NCBI RefSeq assembly: GCF_029211125.1
Contig: NZ_JARGEN010000002.1
Span: 4,745-68,744 of the forward strand
From: Curvibacter soli
Lineage (GTDB): Bacteria; Pseudomonadota; Gammaproteobacteria; Burkholderiales; Burkholderiaceae_C
DNA: 64,000 nt
Direction of reading: 5' to 3'
Shown: positions 1-8,947 of the stretch, piece after piece
How positions within the stretch are numbered: position 1 is the stretch's first letter
Layout of the letters: every line of letters starts with the position of its first letter
Made by a program: the position numbers and the translations under genes
Notes under the pieces: generated by a model
Database searches by the model: none
Told to the model about the DNA's origin: nothing
The model's input: the letters and a program-made list of their open reading frames with translations, nothing else

Positions 1-43
1 GGGGGTTTTCATAGTGGTCAATGACCTTGTCGGAATAAGCCAT
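1..43 (-). CDS. iscU: IscU Fe-S scaffold, N-terminal fragment
   Basis: Only the first 14 codons are inside the window (MAYSDKVIDHYENP), read leftward from the ATG at 41-43. This is the typical start of IscU, the scaffold on which IscS-derived sulfur and iron are assembled into [2Fe-2S] clusters. It lies 46 bp downstream of iscS on the same strand, so it is the third gene of the isc operon; the conserved cysteines lie outside the window. Identification rests on the short N-terminus plus gene order. Confidence 0.9.
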   Translation of the reverse strand, partial: MAYSDKVIDHYENP

Positions 44-89
44 GGTGCTTGCCTCTTCAAATCACAAATCAAAACCGGCGCGGCGCGCT

Positions 90-1310
90 TCAGTGCGCGG
101 CCCATTGGATGGTGCTCAGATCGACACCATCCTTGAACATTTCCCATAGTGGGCTCAATTCGCGCAGCTTGCCGACGTTGAGGCGGATGGCACTGATGGC
201 ATAGTCGATTTCCTCCTCGGTCGTGAAGCGGCCGATCGTCATGCGTAAGCTACTGTGGGCCAGTTCGTCGCTGCGCCCCAGGGCGCGCAGCACATAGCTG
301 GGCTCCAGGCTAGCGGAGGTGCAGGCGGAGCCCGACGATACCGCCAGTCCTTTGATACCCATGATGAGCGATTCGCCCTCGACGAAGTTGAAGCTCATGT
401 TCAGGTTCTGGGGTACGCGCCGCTCCAGGTCGCCATTGATATAGACCTGCTCGATGTCCTGCAGGCCATCGAGCAGGCGCCGCTGTAGCCGGCGCGCGTG
501 GGCGTTGTCCTGCGCCATCTCTTCGCGTGCGATGCGGAAGGCTTCGCCCATGCCCACGATCTGGTGCGTGGGCAGGGTGCCCGAACGCATGCCGCGCTCG
601 TGGCCGCCGCCGTGCATCTGCGCCTCGATGCGCACGCGCGGCTTGCGGCGCACATACAGCGCGCCAATGCCTTTGGGGCCATAGGTCTTGTGCGAAGCCA
701 GGCTCATCAGGTCGACCGGCAGCGTCTGCAGATCGATATCGACCTTGCCGGTGGCCTGCGCGGCATCCACATGGAAAACGATGCCCTTTTCGCGGCATAG
801 CGCGCCGATGGCGGGAATATCCTGGATGACGCCGATCTCGTTGTTCACGAACATGACGCTGATCAGGATGGTGTCGGGCCGGATGGCAGCCTTGAGCACG
901 TCCATGTCGATCAGGCCGTCTTCCTGCACGTCGAGGTAGGTAGCCTCGAAGCCCTGGCGCTCCAATTCACGCATCGTGTCCAGCACCGCCTTGTGTTCGG
1001 TCTTGACCGTGATGAGATGTTTGCCCTTCCCTTGGTAGAAGTGCGCGGCTCCCTTGATCGCAAGGTTGTCCGACTCGGTGGCACCGCTGGTCCAGATGAT
1101 TTCGCGCGGGTCTGCATTGACGAGCGCTGCGACGTGCCCACGGGCTTTTTCGACCGCTTCTTCCGCTTCCCAGCCCCAGGCATGGCTGCGCGAAGCGGGA
1201 TTGCCGAAATGCTCCCGCAGCCAGGGAATCATCGCGTCCACGACACGAGGGTCCACCGGGGTGGTGGCTCCATAGTCGAGGTAGATAGGAAAGTGGGGCG
1301 TCATATCCAT
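90..1310 (-). CDS. iscS: Cysteine desulfurase IscS
   Basis: PLP-dependent cysteine desulfurase (class V aminotransferase fold) that takes sulfur from L-cysteine as an enzyme persulfide and hands it to IscU and tRNA-thiolation partners in the cytosol. The N-terminus carries [15 protein letters not shown], the PLP-binding lysine is in [12 protein letters not shown] (about K208) and the persulfide cysteine is in [16 protein letters not shown] (about C330), followed by the usual C-terminal tail. Length (406 aa) fits the family. ATG at 1310 is used here, but a second Met two codons later is equally possible because neither has a clear Shine-Dalgarno. It is the second gene of iscR-iscS-iscU. Confidence 0.96.
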   Translation of the reverse strand: MDMTPHFPIYLDYGATTPVDPRVVDAMIPWLREHFGNPASRSHAWGWEAEEAVEKARGHVAALVNADPREIIWTSGATESDNLAIKGAAHFYQGKGKHLITVKTEHKAVLDTMRELERQGFEATYLDVQEDGLIDMDVLKAAIRPDTILISVMFVNNEIGVIQDIPAIGALCREKGIVFHVDAAQATGKVDIDLQTLPVDLMSLASHKTYGPKGIGALYVRRKPRVRIEAQMHGGGHERGMRSGTLPTHQIVGMGEAFRIAREEMAQDNAHARRLQRRLLDGLQDIEQVYINGDLERRVPQNLNMSFNFVEGESLIMGIKGLAVSSGSACTSASLEPSYVLRALGRSDELAHSSLRMTIGRFTTEEEIDYAISAIRLNVGKLRELSPLWEMFKDGVDLSTIQWAAH

Positions 1311-1366
1311 GGGGGGCAGACTCGGATAAATCTTTTGTGGAGAGCGAATTCAAAACCGGCGCGCTG

Positions 1367-1406
1367 CCGTGCCATCAGCACGGGCCCCTGCCGGCGGCGG
1401 GGCCCG
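1367..1406 (-). promoter_or_regulatory. Two overlapping hairpins in the iscR-iscS intergenic mRNA
   Basis: Immediately after the iscR stop lie two perfect inverted repeats sharing bases 1381-1383: CGGGCCCC/GGGGCCCG (1381-1388 with 1399-1406, 10-nt loop) and CCGTGC/GCACGG (1367-1372 with 1378-1383, 5-nt loop). They cannot both be fully paired. No U-tract follows, so this is not a classical terminator. A structured iscR-iscS spacer that separates the fate of iscR from iscSUA mRNA is known in E. coli; the same role here is inference. Confidence 0.5.
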
Positions 1407-1412
1407 CGCAAC

Positions 1413-1949
1413 TCAGGACTTGGCGAACACGTTGCCCAGTGCGAAGACTGAATTCGGCGCATTCACGCGGATCGGCTTGACCACCGGAGTGGACGAAATC
1501 GCGCGGCGCACAGCGGGCTTGTCCTCAATCTGGACACCCTTGGCGATCTGCTCGTCGACCAGCTTTTGCAGCGTCACGGAATCGAGGAACTCCACCATGC
1601 GCTGGTTCAGCGACGCCCACAACTCATGGGTCATGCAGCGCCCGGCCTCGCCCAGGCAGTTTTCCTTGCCGCCGCATTGTGTCGCGTCGATGGGTTCGTC
1701 GACGGACACGATGATGTCGGCCACGGTGATGTCCGCCGCCTTGCGGCCCAGGGTGTAGCCACCACCGGGTCCGCGGGTAGACTCCACCAGTTCATGGCGG
1801 CGCAGCTTGCCGAACAATTGCTCCAGATAGGACAGTGAAATCTGTTGGCGCTGGCTGATGGCGGCCAGGGTGACAGGGCCATTGTTCTGGCGCAGTGCCA
1901 GATCGATCATGGCAGTGACCGCAAACCGGCCTTTGGTAGTGAGACGCAT
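1413..1949 (-). CDS. iscR: Fe-S cluster regulator IscR
   Basis: Rrf2-family winged-helix transcription factor that senses Fe-S demand through a [2Fe-2S] cluster and represses its own operon. From MRLTTKGRF the protein is 178 aa. An N-terminal wHTH with the STRGPGGGYTLGR wing is followed by cluster ligands C92, C98, C105 and H108 (QCGGKENCLGEAGRCMTH). An upstream in-frame Met would add 13 residues, but the ATG at 1949 has a strong AGAAGGAG Shine-Dalgarno 6-7 nt upstream, so the short form is chosen. First gene of the isc operon; an IscR-like site overlaps its promoter. Confidence 0.95.
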   Translation of the reverse strand: MRLTTKGRFAVTAMIDLALRQNNGPVTLAAISQRQQISLSYLEQLFGKLRRHELVESTRGPGGGYTLGRKAADITVADIIVSVDEPIDATQCGGKENCLGEAGRCMTHELWASLNQRMVEFLDSVTLQKLVDEQIAKGVQIEDKPAVRRAISSTPVVKPIRVNAPNSVFALGNVFAKS

Positions 1950-2058
1950 CGCAAGCTCCTTCTGATTGGCTTGGCATTCCTGAACCACTCCGGAAACACC
2001 GGAGCACCGTCTCCGCCCGTTTTCCTTTTGCTGACAAAAGGCCCTTCTTCTGGGGCTT

Positions 2059-2084
2059 GTTCTTGAGTGTTTGTCTCAAGTATA
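2059..2084 (-). promoter_or_regulatory. iscR promoter -10 and type-1-like IscR operator
   Basis: On the minus strand a TATACT -10 hexamer (2079-2084) overlaps a 25-bp imperfect palindrome (2059-2083) with half-sites ATACTTGA and CTCAAG around an A-rich centre. Compared with the E. coli type 1 IscR consensus (ATASYYGACTR-www-YAGTCRRSTAT), I count about 18 of 25 positions agreeing, with the outer half-sites best conserved. No good -35 is present, as is common for activator- or repressor-tuned promoters. It lies 110-134 bp upstream of the iscR ATG. Autoregulation is inferred from site and position. Confidence 0.6.
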
Positions 2085-2144
2085 GCACAAATCCCTATTG
2101 ATTCTGTCGGGTAACAAGACTTTTCCCTCCCCTGGCCTTGCCGG

Positions 2145-4256
2145 TCATGCGCGGCGCTTGCCAAGCTCCAGGGGATCGCCGCCCGCGGCGCCGAACGCCT
2201 GGGCCTTCAAAGCGGTCAGTTGATCGCGGGCGCGGGTGGCCTGCTCGAACTCCAGGTTGCGTGCATGCTCCAGCATCTGCTTTTCAAGCCGCTTGATCTC
2301 GCGGGCGATCTCCTTCTCGTCCATGTCCTCGGCCCTGGCCTGTTCGAGCCGGCTCTGCTGCAGGCGTTCCGCTTCCTGGCCGGCTTTTTCGCTGTACACG
2401 CCGTCGATCAGGTCGCGCACCTGCTTCACGATGCCGCGCGGCGTGATGCCGTGCGCCTGGTTGAACGCCAGTTGCTTGTCGCGCCGCCGCTCCGTCTCGC
2501 CCATGGCACGGCGCATGGAATCCGTGATGCGGTCGGCGTACAGGATCGCGCGGCCATGCACGTTGCGCGCCGCGCGCCCTATCGTCTGGATGAGGCTGCG
2601 CTCGGCGCGCAGGAAGCCCTCCTTGTCCGCGTCCAGGATGGCGACCAGGCTGACCTCGGGGATGTCCAGCCCTTCGCGCAGTAGGTTGATGCCGACCAGT
2701 ACGTCGAAAGCCCCCAGGCGCAGGTCGCGCAGGATCTCCACGCGCTCCACCGTGTCGATGTCGCTGTGCAGGTAGCGCACCTTCACGCCGTTGTCGCTCA
2801 GGTAGTCCGTGAGCTGCTCGGCCATGCGCTTGGTCAGTGTGGTGATGAGCACGCGCTCGTTCTTCTCCACCCGGATGCGGATTTCCTGCAGCACGTCGTC
2901 GACCTGGTGCGTCGCCGGGCGCACCTCTACCTCGGGGTCGACGAGGCCCGTGGGACGCACGACCTGCTCGACCACTTTCCCCGCATGGGTCTTCTCGTAG
3001 TCCGCGGGCGTGGCCGACACGAAGACCACTTGGCGCATGCGGCGCTCGAACTCCTCGAACCGCAAGGGCCGGTTGTCCAGCGCCGACGGCAGCCGGAAGC
3101 CGTATTCGACCAGTGTGGTCTTGCGCGCCCGGTCACCGTTGTACATCCCCCCCAACTGCCCGATCAGCACGTGGCTTTCGTCTAGGAACATCAGCGCGTC
3201 CTTGGGCAGGTAGTCGGTCAGCGTCGGCGGCGGCTCGCCCGGCGCCGCGCCCGAGAGGTGGCGGGTGTAGTTCTCGATGCCCTTGCAGTGGCCCACCTCG
3301 GTGAGCATTTCCAGGTCGAAGCGCGTGCGCTGCTCCAGCCGCTGCGCCTCCACGAGTTTGCCTTCGCGCACGAACTGGTCCAGGCGATCCTTCAACTCCA
3401 CCTTGATGGTGTCCACGGCCGCCAACACCTTGTCGCGCGGCGTGACATAGTGGCTCGATGGGTAGACCGTGAAGCGCGACACCTTCTGCCGGATGCGGCC
3501 CGTCAGTGGGTCGAAGAGCTGCAGCGACTCCACCTCGTCGTCGAACAGCTCCACACGCAGCGCCAACTCGGAATGCTCGGCGGGAAAAATGTCGATGGTG
3601 TCGCCGCGCACGCGGAAGGTGCCGCGTGTGAAGTCCGCCTCGTTGCGCGTGTACTGCATGCGGATCAGCCGGGCAATAACGTCGCGCTGCCCCACCTTGT
3701 CACCCACACGGGTGATGAAGCGCATCTGGGTGTAGTCCTCCGGCGCGCCGATCCCGTAGATGGCGCTGACCGTTGCCACGATCACCACGTCGCGGCGCTC
3801 CAGCACGCTCTTGGTGGCCGACAGGCGCATCTGCTCGATGTGCTCGTTGATCGCGGAATCCTTCTCGATGAACAGGTCGCGCTGCGGCACGTAAGCCTCA
3901 GGCTGATAGTAGTCGTAGTAGCTGACGAAGTACTCCACGGCGTTGCGCGGGAAGAACGTGCGGAACTCGCTGTAGAGCTGCGCGGCCAGCGTCTTGTTGG
4001 GTGCGAACACGATGGCCGGACGACCCAGGCGCGCGATCACGTTGGCCATGGTGAAGGTCTTGCCAGAGCCCGTCACGCCGAGCAGGGTCTGGAACACCTC
4101 GCCGTCGTTCACGCCCTCCACGAGTTGGTCGATGGCAGCCGGCTGGTCGCCCGCCGGTGGATACGGCTGGAACAGCTCGAACGGCGAGTCCGCAAACGTG
4201 ACGAAGCGGCCTTCGGTCGAAGGGTCGGACAGTACGGCAGGCGTTGAATCAGACAT
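2145..4256 (-). CDS. uvrB: UvrABC excision nuclease subunit B
   Basis: DNA damage-verifying helicase-like subunit of nucleotide excision repair: UvrA loads it at lesions and it recruits UvrC. The 703-aa protein has Walker A GVTGSGKT (60-67), the beta-hairpin region rich in tyrosines ([16 protein letters not shown]), a DESH box (MFLDESHVL), helicase motif VI (QTIGRAARN) and a C-terminal UVR coiled-coil motif binding UvrC ([17 protein letters not shown]). Full length, start [10 protein letters not shown]. It is convergent with nothing and lies upstream of iscR on the same strand with its own 3' gap. I saw no convincing LexA box upstream. Confidence 0.97.
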   Translation of the reverse strand: MSDSTPAVLSDPSTEGRFVTFADSPFELFQPYPPAGDQPAAIDQLVEGVNDGEVFQTLLGVTGSGKTFTMANVIARLGRPAIVFAPNKTLAAQLYSEFRTFFPRNAVEYFVSYYDYYQPEAYVPQRDLFIEKDSAINEHIEQMRLSATKSVLERRDVVIVATVSAIYGIGAPEDYTQMRFITRVGDKVGQRDVIARLIRMQYTRNEADFTRGTFRVRGDTIDIFPAEHSELALRVELFDDEVESLQLFDPLTGRIRQKVSRFTVYPSSHYVTPRDKVLAAVDTIKVELKDRLDQFVREGKLVEAQRLEQRTRFDLEMLTEVGHCKGIENYTRHLSGAAPGEPPPTLTDYLPKDALMFLDESHVLIGQLGGMYNGDRARKTTLVEYGFRLPSALDNRPLRFEEFERRMRQVVFVSATPADYEKTHAGKVVEQVVRPTGLVDPEVEVRPATHQVDDVLQEIRIRVEKNERVLITTLTKRMAEQLTDYLSDNGVKVRYLHSDIDTVERVEILRDLRLGAFDVLVGINLLREGLDIPEVSLVAILDADKEGFLRAERSLIQTIGRAARNVHGRAILYADRITDSMRRAMGETERRRDKQLAFNQAHGITPRGIVKQVRDLIDGVYSEKAGQEAERLQQSRLEQARAEDMDEKEIAREIKRLEKQMLEHARNLEFEQATRARDQLTALKAQAFGAAGGDPLELGKRRA

Positions 4257-4383
4257 TGAGCGAGATTGAAACCTGTATTGCGCAGCGTGAAGACTTTGCG
4301 TTTGAAACCACGCTGCCGGGCGCAGTTACCTGAAGCTGGTGCGTAGTTTGCGAGCCGATGGCTGGCGGGTAGAGCTGATTTAT

Positions 4384-4596
4384 CCTGGAAACGGCAGTTG
4401 GATGCGCCTGCCGGTGCCATGATCGGGGTGCCGCGGGCTACTCCCGCAAGGAGGAGCAACGCCGCATGGCGCCCCGAGCGCGGTGCTGGCAGGTGCATGG
4501 CGCTCTCACCCACGAGGTGAACCCCATCGAAGCCGGCAACGCCTGATTTCCTGCGGCCTGGCAAGGGATGCAAAGCGGTCAACTGCTGTTTCCAGG
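4384..4596. mobile_element. TIR-bounded element, copy A (213 bp)
   Basis: Sequence bounded by CCTGGAAACGGCAGTT (4384-4399) and its near-perfect inverse AACTGCTGTTTCCAGG (4581-4596; one mismatch in 16). Its interior (for example GGAGGAGCAACGCCGCATGG, and GCGCTCTCACCCACGAGGTG) recurs in copies at 32159, 36466 and 44982. No transposase is encoded and no clear target-site duplication is seen. The rest of the 400-bp gap between uvrB and the small ORF at 4657 (4257-4383 and 4597-4656) shows nothing else I recognise. A non-autonomous, MITE-like element is the best reading. Confidence 0.6.
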
Positions 4597-4656
4597 TTGA
4601 AAGAGGCTGCGTAATGACCATTACATCCCACCCCGCCATCTCCCCAGGCGAAAATC

Positions 4657-4788
4657 ATGCTCAAGGCCTTGCAGGCCGCTGTTGCGAACAGCCTGGAGAA
4701 AAAGCAGAAGCTCGGGCAGTATGCCGTCATCTGGCAAAACGGACGCCCGGCGCAAACGGGCGGCGACGCGCCAAAGACGGCTTCGTGA
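4657..4788 (+). CDS. Small hypothetical protein (43 aa)
   Basis: A short ORF beginning MLKALQAAVANSLEKKQKLG and continuing QYAVIWQNGRPAQTGG, ending 24 bp before the convergent stop of the desaturase gene. Its composition looks like a real protein: an N-terminal amphipathic, lysine-rich helix, then a short beta-like YAVIW-x2-GRP segment. I have an impression of similar short proteins in other Comamonadaceae but cannot confirm it. Shine-Dalgarno support is weak (CAGGCG). Function unknown; possibly a small nucleic-acid or membrane-surface binding peptide. Confidence 0.5.
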   Translation: MLKALQAAVANSLEKKQKLGQYAVIWQNGRPAQTGGDAPKTAS

Positions 4789-4812
4789 GCACAGATCAGC
4801 GCAGCGGGTGCA

Positions 4813-6027
4813 TCAGATGTGCACGGAGCGCAGGCGCACCGAGAACTCGCGCAGTGCGGCAATGCCGCTTTCTTCCGCGCGGTGGCACCATGCCTGCAGG
4901 TCATGCGTCAACTGCTCGCGCGAACGGTGGGTGTTGAGCCACATCTGGCGCAGTTCCTCGCGCATGGTGAGCATCTTGTCGAGCGCCGGGTAGTCGGCGC
5001 GGGCCTGGGCGAGATGCGGCTGGGCGGTGGCCGGCACCTTGACGGTGTCGCGGTGCAGCCAGCGCTTGGCGGCCCGCAGCGATGATGCGTCGGCACCCTT
5101 GGTGTGCAGGGCCGCGATTTCGTCCTTGCAGGCGCGGCGCACGCCACGCGCGTAGCGGGCCATGACCTCGTAGCGGTTGGCGATCAGCGCCTCCAGCGTC
5201 TTCTCGTCGGCCACGGGCTTGATGTCGCCATGCTGCAGCCGGGGCGGCGTCTTCTTGACCTTGGCCCAGCCGATCTTCTGCATCAGGCTGATGTAGACCC
5301 AGCCGATGTCGAATTCATAGGGCTTGACCGAGAACTTGGCCGAGGTCGGATAGGTGTGGTGATTGTTGTGCAACTCCTCACCGCCGATGATGATGCCCCA
5401 GGGGAACAGGTTGGTGCTGGCGTCGGTCGCCTCGAAGTTGCGGTAACCCCAGAAGTGGCCCAGACCGTTGACCACGCCGGCAGCCCAGAACGGAATCCAG
5501 GCCATCTGCACCGCCCACACGGCGGCGCCGACGGCGCCGAACAGCGCCAGATTCAGGATCAGCATCAGGCCCACGCCCTGCCAACTGTAGCGACTGTAGA
5601 TGTTGCGCTCCAGCCAGTCGTCGGGCGTGCCGGAGCCGTACTTGGCGAGCGTGTCCTCGTTCTTGGCCTCGGCGCGGTACAACTCTGCGCCGCGCCACAT
5701 GACGGCGTCGATGCCCTTGACCTGCGGGCTGTGCGGATCGTCGGTGGTTTCGCACTTGGCGTGGTGCTTGCGGTGGATGGCGACCCATTCCTTGGTGACC
5801 ATGCCAGTGCCCAGCCAGAGCCAGAAGCGGAAGAAATGCGAGGGTATGGGCCCCAGTTCCATCGCCCGGTGCGTCTGCGTGCGGTGCAGGAAGATCGTCA
5901 CGCCGGCAATGGTGACATGGGTGGTGACCAGCGTGTAGAGCACGATCTCCCACCAGGATAGATTCAACAAACCGTGGGCCAGCCAGTCAATGGCGGCGTT
6001 CAGAACGGCCCAGTCGGGTAGCAACAT
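4813..6027 (-). CDS. Acyl-CoA/acyl-lipid delta-9-type fatty acid desaturase
   Basis: Membrane di-iron desaturase that introduces a cis double bond into saturated acyl chains, adjusting membrane fluidity. From MLLPDWAVLN it is 404 aa with the three diagnostic histidine boxes: HRTQTH (48-53), HRKHH (85-89) and HNNHH (about 219-223), between hydrophobic transmembrane pairs. A longer form starting at a TTG (6069) is possible, but the ATG at 6027 has an AAAAGG upstream and fits the family. The C-terminal roughly 100 residues are hydrophilic. It is monocistronic and convergent with the small ORF at 4657. Confidence 0.9.
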   Translation of the reverse strand: MLLPDWAVLNAAIDWLAHGLLNLSWWEIVLYTLVTTHVTIAGVTIFLHRTQTHRAMELGPIPSHFFRFWLWLGTGMVTKEWVAIHRKHHAKCETTDDPHSPQVKGIDAVMWRGAELYRAEAKNEDTLAKYGSGTPDDWLERNIYSRYSWQGVGLMLILNLALFGAVGAAVWAVQMAWIPFWAAGVVNGLGHFWGYRNFEATDASTNLFPWGIIIGGEELHNNHHTYPTSAKFSVKPYEFDIGWVYISLMQKIGWAKVKKTPPRLQHGDIKPVADEKTLEALIANRYEVMARYARGVRRACKDEIAALHTKGADASSLRAAKRWLHRDTVKVPATAQPHLAQARADYPALDKMLTMREELRQMWLNTHRSREQLTHDLQAWCHRAEESGIAALREFSVRLRSVHI

Positions 6028-6172
6028 ATGCGCAAAGCCTTTTGCAAAGAAAGAAACGGGCACCGCCAACCGGCAGCGCTTTGTATTTTAGAGGGCAGAA
6101 GCCGGCAAAAGTTTTGCTTTTCGCAAGGTTTTCATGGATTTGCCGTGAAACCATGCCTCATTGGGAGCCTGA

Positions 6173-7450
6173 TCAGTCCTTCTTCGTCCATGCTGCGGCG
6201 AAGAAACCGTCCGTGCCGTGCCGGTGCGGCCACAGACGCAGGTATTCGCCGCCCGTGTGCGGTCCGGCGCAGAGGGCGGCGGCGTCCGGCACTTTCAGTT
6301 GGGTCAGTACCTCCACGACTTCAAGAGGGACGAAGTCGGCGCCATGCGCCTGCGTGAAGGCGGCGGCGATATCCTCGTTCTCCTGCGGCAGGATGCTGCA
6401 GGTGGCGTACACCAGCCGTCCGCCGGGCTTGAGCAGGCGCGCCGCGCTCTCCAGGATGGCCGTCTGCTTGGCCGCCAGCTCGGCCACGGCCTCGGGCGAC
6501 TGCCGCCACTTGAGGTCGGGGTTGCGCCGCAGCGTGCCCAGGCCCGAGCAGGGCGCGTCCACCAGCACCCGGTCGATCTTGCCGGCCAGCCGCTTGACGC
6601 GCTCGTCGCGCTCGTGCGCGATGGCTGCCGGGTGCACGTTCGAGAGGCCGCTGCGCGCCAGCCGGGGCTTGAGCGCGTCGAGCCGGTGCGCCGACGTGTC
6701 GAAGGCATAGAGCCGCCCGGTGCTGCGCATGGTGGCGCCGATGGCCAGGGTCTTGCCGCCCGCGCCGGCGCAGAAGTCGACCACCATCTCGCCGCGCCTG
6801 GCATCGAGCAGCAGGGCGAGTAGCTGCGAGCCCTCGTCCTGCACCTCGAGTGCGCCGCGGGTGAACGCGTCGAGCTTGGCGAGCGCAGGCTTGCCGACGA
6901 CACGCAGGCCCCAGGGGGAATAGCTGGTTGCTACTGTTTTAATAGCTTTCTTCGCAATATCCGCCTGCACCTCCGCCCTTTTTTCCTTGTAGATATTGAC
7001 CCGCAGATCGAGCGGCGCGGGCTCAGCCAGACTGTCCACCAGCGGCCAGAATTCACCGCCCAACTGGGCCTTCACCGGCGCCACCAGCCATTCGGGCAGG
7101 TTGTGGCGGTGGCGCTCCAGCAGGTCTTGCGTCCGCACCGCATCGCAGGCGTCGAGCCACTGGCGCTCCCGGGGGTTCAGCGCGCTTTTCAGGAAGTCGC
7201 GCGGGCCATGGAAGCCCAGGATGGCCAGCCGCCGCTCGCGCGCCCCGCTGCCCGAGGGCGCGAGGTGCTCGAACAGCAGCTTCCTGCGCAGCACGGTGTA
7301 GGCGGTCTCGGCCAGCGTGGCGCGCTCGCGCGGGCCCAGGTTGCGGTGCTCGCGGAAATAGTGCGAGACGACGGCGTCGGCGGGATGGTCGAACCGGAGC
7401 ACGCGCGCCACCAGTTCGGCGCAGGAGTCCAGCAAGGCGTTGGGATGCAT
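6173..7450 (-). CDS. RsmB/NOP-family RNA m5C methyltransferase
   Basis: SAM-dependent cytosine-5 RNA methyltransferase (Sun/RsmB type), probably acting on 16S rRNA. Residues 15-75 resemble the NusB-like RNA-binding region; the catalytic domain has SAM motif I VVDFCAGAGGKTL (223-235), motif IV DAPCSGLG with C301, and motif VI YATCSILPQEN with catalytic C351. The 425-aa length is typical. Codons about 160-176 (VQADIAKKAIKTVATSY) are written by a copy of the short palindromic repeat (6930-6975), so part of the linker before the catalytic domain is repeat-derived. It stands alone on the minus strand. Confidence 0.88.
   Translation of the reverse strand: MHPNALLDSCAELVARVLRFDHPADAVVSHYFREHRNLGPRERATLAETAYTVLRRKLLFEHLAPSGSGARERRLAILGFHGPRDFLKSALNPRERQWLDACDAVRTQDLLERHRHNLPEWLVAPVKAQLGGEFWPLVDSLAEPAPLDLRVNIYKEKRAEVQADIAKKAIKTVATSYSPWGLRVVGKPALAKLDAFTRGALEVQDEGSQLLALLLDARRGEMVVDFCAGAGGKTLAIGATMRSTGRLYAFDTSAHRLDALKPRLARSGLSNVHPAAIAHERDERVKRLAGKIDRVLVDAPCSGLGTLRRNPDLKWRQSPEAVAELAAKQTAILESAARLLKPGGRLVYATCSILPQENEDIAAAFTQAHGADFVPLEVVEVLTQLKVPDAAALCAGPHTGGEYLRLWPHRHGTDGFFAAAWTKKD
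6930..6975. repeat. Short double-hairpin repeat, copy inside RsmB-like gene
   Basis: GCTACTGTTTTAATAGC (hairpin, stem GCTA/TAGC) followed by the TTCGCAATATCCGCCTGC part typical of the family. It lies wholly inside the methyltransferase gene without breaking the frame and encodes IAKKAIKTVATS on the minus strand. Divergent from the other copies in its second half. Confidence 0.6.
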
Positions 7451-7492
7451 GGGGCGTATTGTCCCATCCGGCTCCCGCCTGGCGGGAACACG

Positions 7493-7655
7493 TCAGCGCG
7501 GCAGTTCCACCGTGGCGATGCGGCCGTGCGGCTCCTCGTTGCACAGCCACAGCCGGCCCCTTGTGGCGCATGGCGATGTCCTGGGCGATGGCAAGCCCCA
7601 GCTCGCTGCCTGCCACGGCCAGGCGGCGCATGGGCCGCGCGAGTTGCAGCTCGCG
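7493..7655 (-). pseudogene. Remnant of a sensor histidine kinase C-terminus
   Basis: Reading leftward, GSELGLAIAQDIAMRHKG (resembling the ATP-binding G2 box of histidine kinases, with Glu in place of the second Gly) continues, after a one-base frameshift near 7557 (an extra C in GGGGCCGG), into RLWLCNEEPHGRIATVELPR and a stop at 7493. Only about 54 codons remain; the rest of the kinase is absent and replaced at about 7655 by the opposite-strand EF-hand fragment. The two-frame reading and family assignment are inference from motif shape. Confidence 0.55.
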
Positions 7656-8168
7656 GGCGCGGACGCCGAAGAGACGCTGTCCGCACTCGATACCGATGGG
7701 AGGGGCAAGCTGAGCGAGTCGGAATTTGCGGCCAGCCGCCCCTCGCCCGCCGGCGGCGATGCGCAAGGCGCGGGTGCCCAGATGCCACTCCCGCCCGCCG
7801 CGGCAGCCGGCGGCGGCGCATCGGGCAGCGCGAGCAGCAGCCACGACCCGCTCGACACGAACGAGGACGGTGTCGTCTCAGCCGCCGATCCGCTGCAGGC
7901 GCTGTTCGACAACATCGACACCAACGGCGACAACACCATCGGCAGCGACGAGGCGCAGGCTTTCGCCCAGAAGCTCACCGACGCTCTGCAAGCCGGCAGT
8001 GGCGATGCGACGGCATCCACGGCGCAACAGGGTGAGCAGGGCACCGCGCCCTCCCCGCTCGACATCGGCATCTCGCGCCTGGCCGAGCTGGCGCGCCGCG
8101 AATACGACCACATGGCCCAGGGCGCGGCGCAGCAGGCGCAGGGCCTGGCGATCAGCGCCCTGGCTTGA
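7656..8168 (+). pseudogene. EF-hand calcium-binding protein, 5'-truncated
   Basis: The plus-strand frame from GADAEETLSALDTDGRGKLS to the stop at 8168 has three EF-hand loops (DTDGRGKLSESE, DTNEDGVVSAAD, DTNGDNTIGSDE), an Ala/Gly/Pro-rich linker and a helical tail (LAELARREYDHMAQGAAQQA). Such proteins are usually longer, with an additional N-terminal EF-hand pair. Here no start codon with a Shine-Dalgarno precedes the domain, and the in-frame upstream sequence is the antisense of the kinase remnant. I therefore call a truncated gene; a fused product starting at ATG 7440 or 7449 cannot be excluded. Confidence 0.6.
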
Positions 8169-8196
8169 AGCACAGCAGCCCCTGCCGCGCGGCGCA

Positions 8197-8781
8197 TCAG
8201 GCGGGCTCGCGCAGCAGCGCGCGGATCGCGCGCGGGTACAGCGCGTGCTCCTGCGCCAGCACGCGCGCGGCCAGCGCGTCGGGTGTGTCGCCGGGAAGGA
8301 CGGGTACCACGGACTGCTCCAGGATGGGGCCGTGGTCCAGTTCCGCCGTTACCCGGTGCACCGTAGCGCCGGCAACGCGGCAGCCCGCCTCGATGGCGCG
8401 CCGGTGCGTGTGCAGGCCCGGAAAAGCCGGCAGCAGCGATGGATGGATGTTGACCATGCGCCCCGCATAGCGCGCCACGAAGCCCGGCGTGAGGATGCGC
8501 ATGAACCCCGCCAGCGCCACCAGCGCGGGCGTGTGGCGGTCCAGCGCCGCAGCCAGCGCATCGTCGAACGCCTCCCGGCTCGCGAACCCCCTGTGATCCA
8601 CCACCTCGGTGGCCACGCCCAGCGCCCGCGCCCGCGCCAAGCCGCCCGCGTCGGGCCGGTTGCTCACCACCGCGGCAATGCGCGCGCCGTGGCGCTCCTC
8701 CCACCGCTCCTGCTGCGCGGCGCGCACGATGGCCTCCATGTTCGAGCCGCCGCCCGAAATCACGATCACGATGTTCTTCAT
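8197..8781 (-). CDS. purN: Phosphoribosylglycinamide formyltransferase PurN
   Basis: Folate-dependent GAR transformylase, third step of purine biosynthesis (10-formyl-THF + GAR to FGAR). From MKNIVIVISGGGSNMEAIV it is 194 aa, normal for PurN. It has the GGGSNM phosphate loop, VSNRPDAGGLARA, the NIHPSLLPAFPGLHTH segment containing the catalytic Asn/His, and VTAELDHGPIL containing the catalytic Asp. The ATG at 8781 is chosen over upstream in-frame starts by this conserved N-terminus. It is monocistronic, downstream of the repeat at 8948. Confidence 0.95.
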   Translation of the reverse strand: MKNIVIVISGGGSNMEAIVRAAQQERWEERHGARIAAVVSNRPDAGGLARARALGVATEVVDHRGFASREAFDDALAAALDRHTPALVALAGFMRILTPGFVARYAGRMVNIHPSLLPAFPGLHTHRRAIEAGCRVAGATVHRVTAELDHGPILEQSVVPVLPGDTPDALAARVLAQEHALYPRAIRALLREPA

Positions 8782-8947
8782 TGCGGTGGGATTGTCGCCG
8801 CCCGGACGGGGTCTGCAGAACGGGCGGCCCAAAAAGCCGGCACGCCATGCTGGCGCGCCTGGGCGAAGTGCTGGCGCACACGCAGAACACGGCGGGCGTG
8901 TTCGCCTGCCGCCCCATGCGAAAAGCGCTGCAAGCCGAATCGGCATG

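Noticed and set aside
4257-4383. Possible LexA box upstream of uvrB
   Set aside because: CTGCGCAATACAG is present, but the CTG-CAG spacing is 7 rather than 10, so it is not a LexA site.
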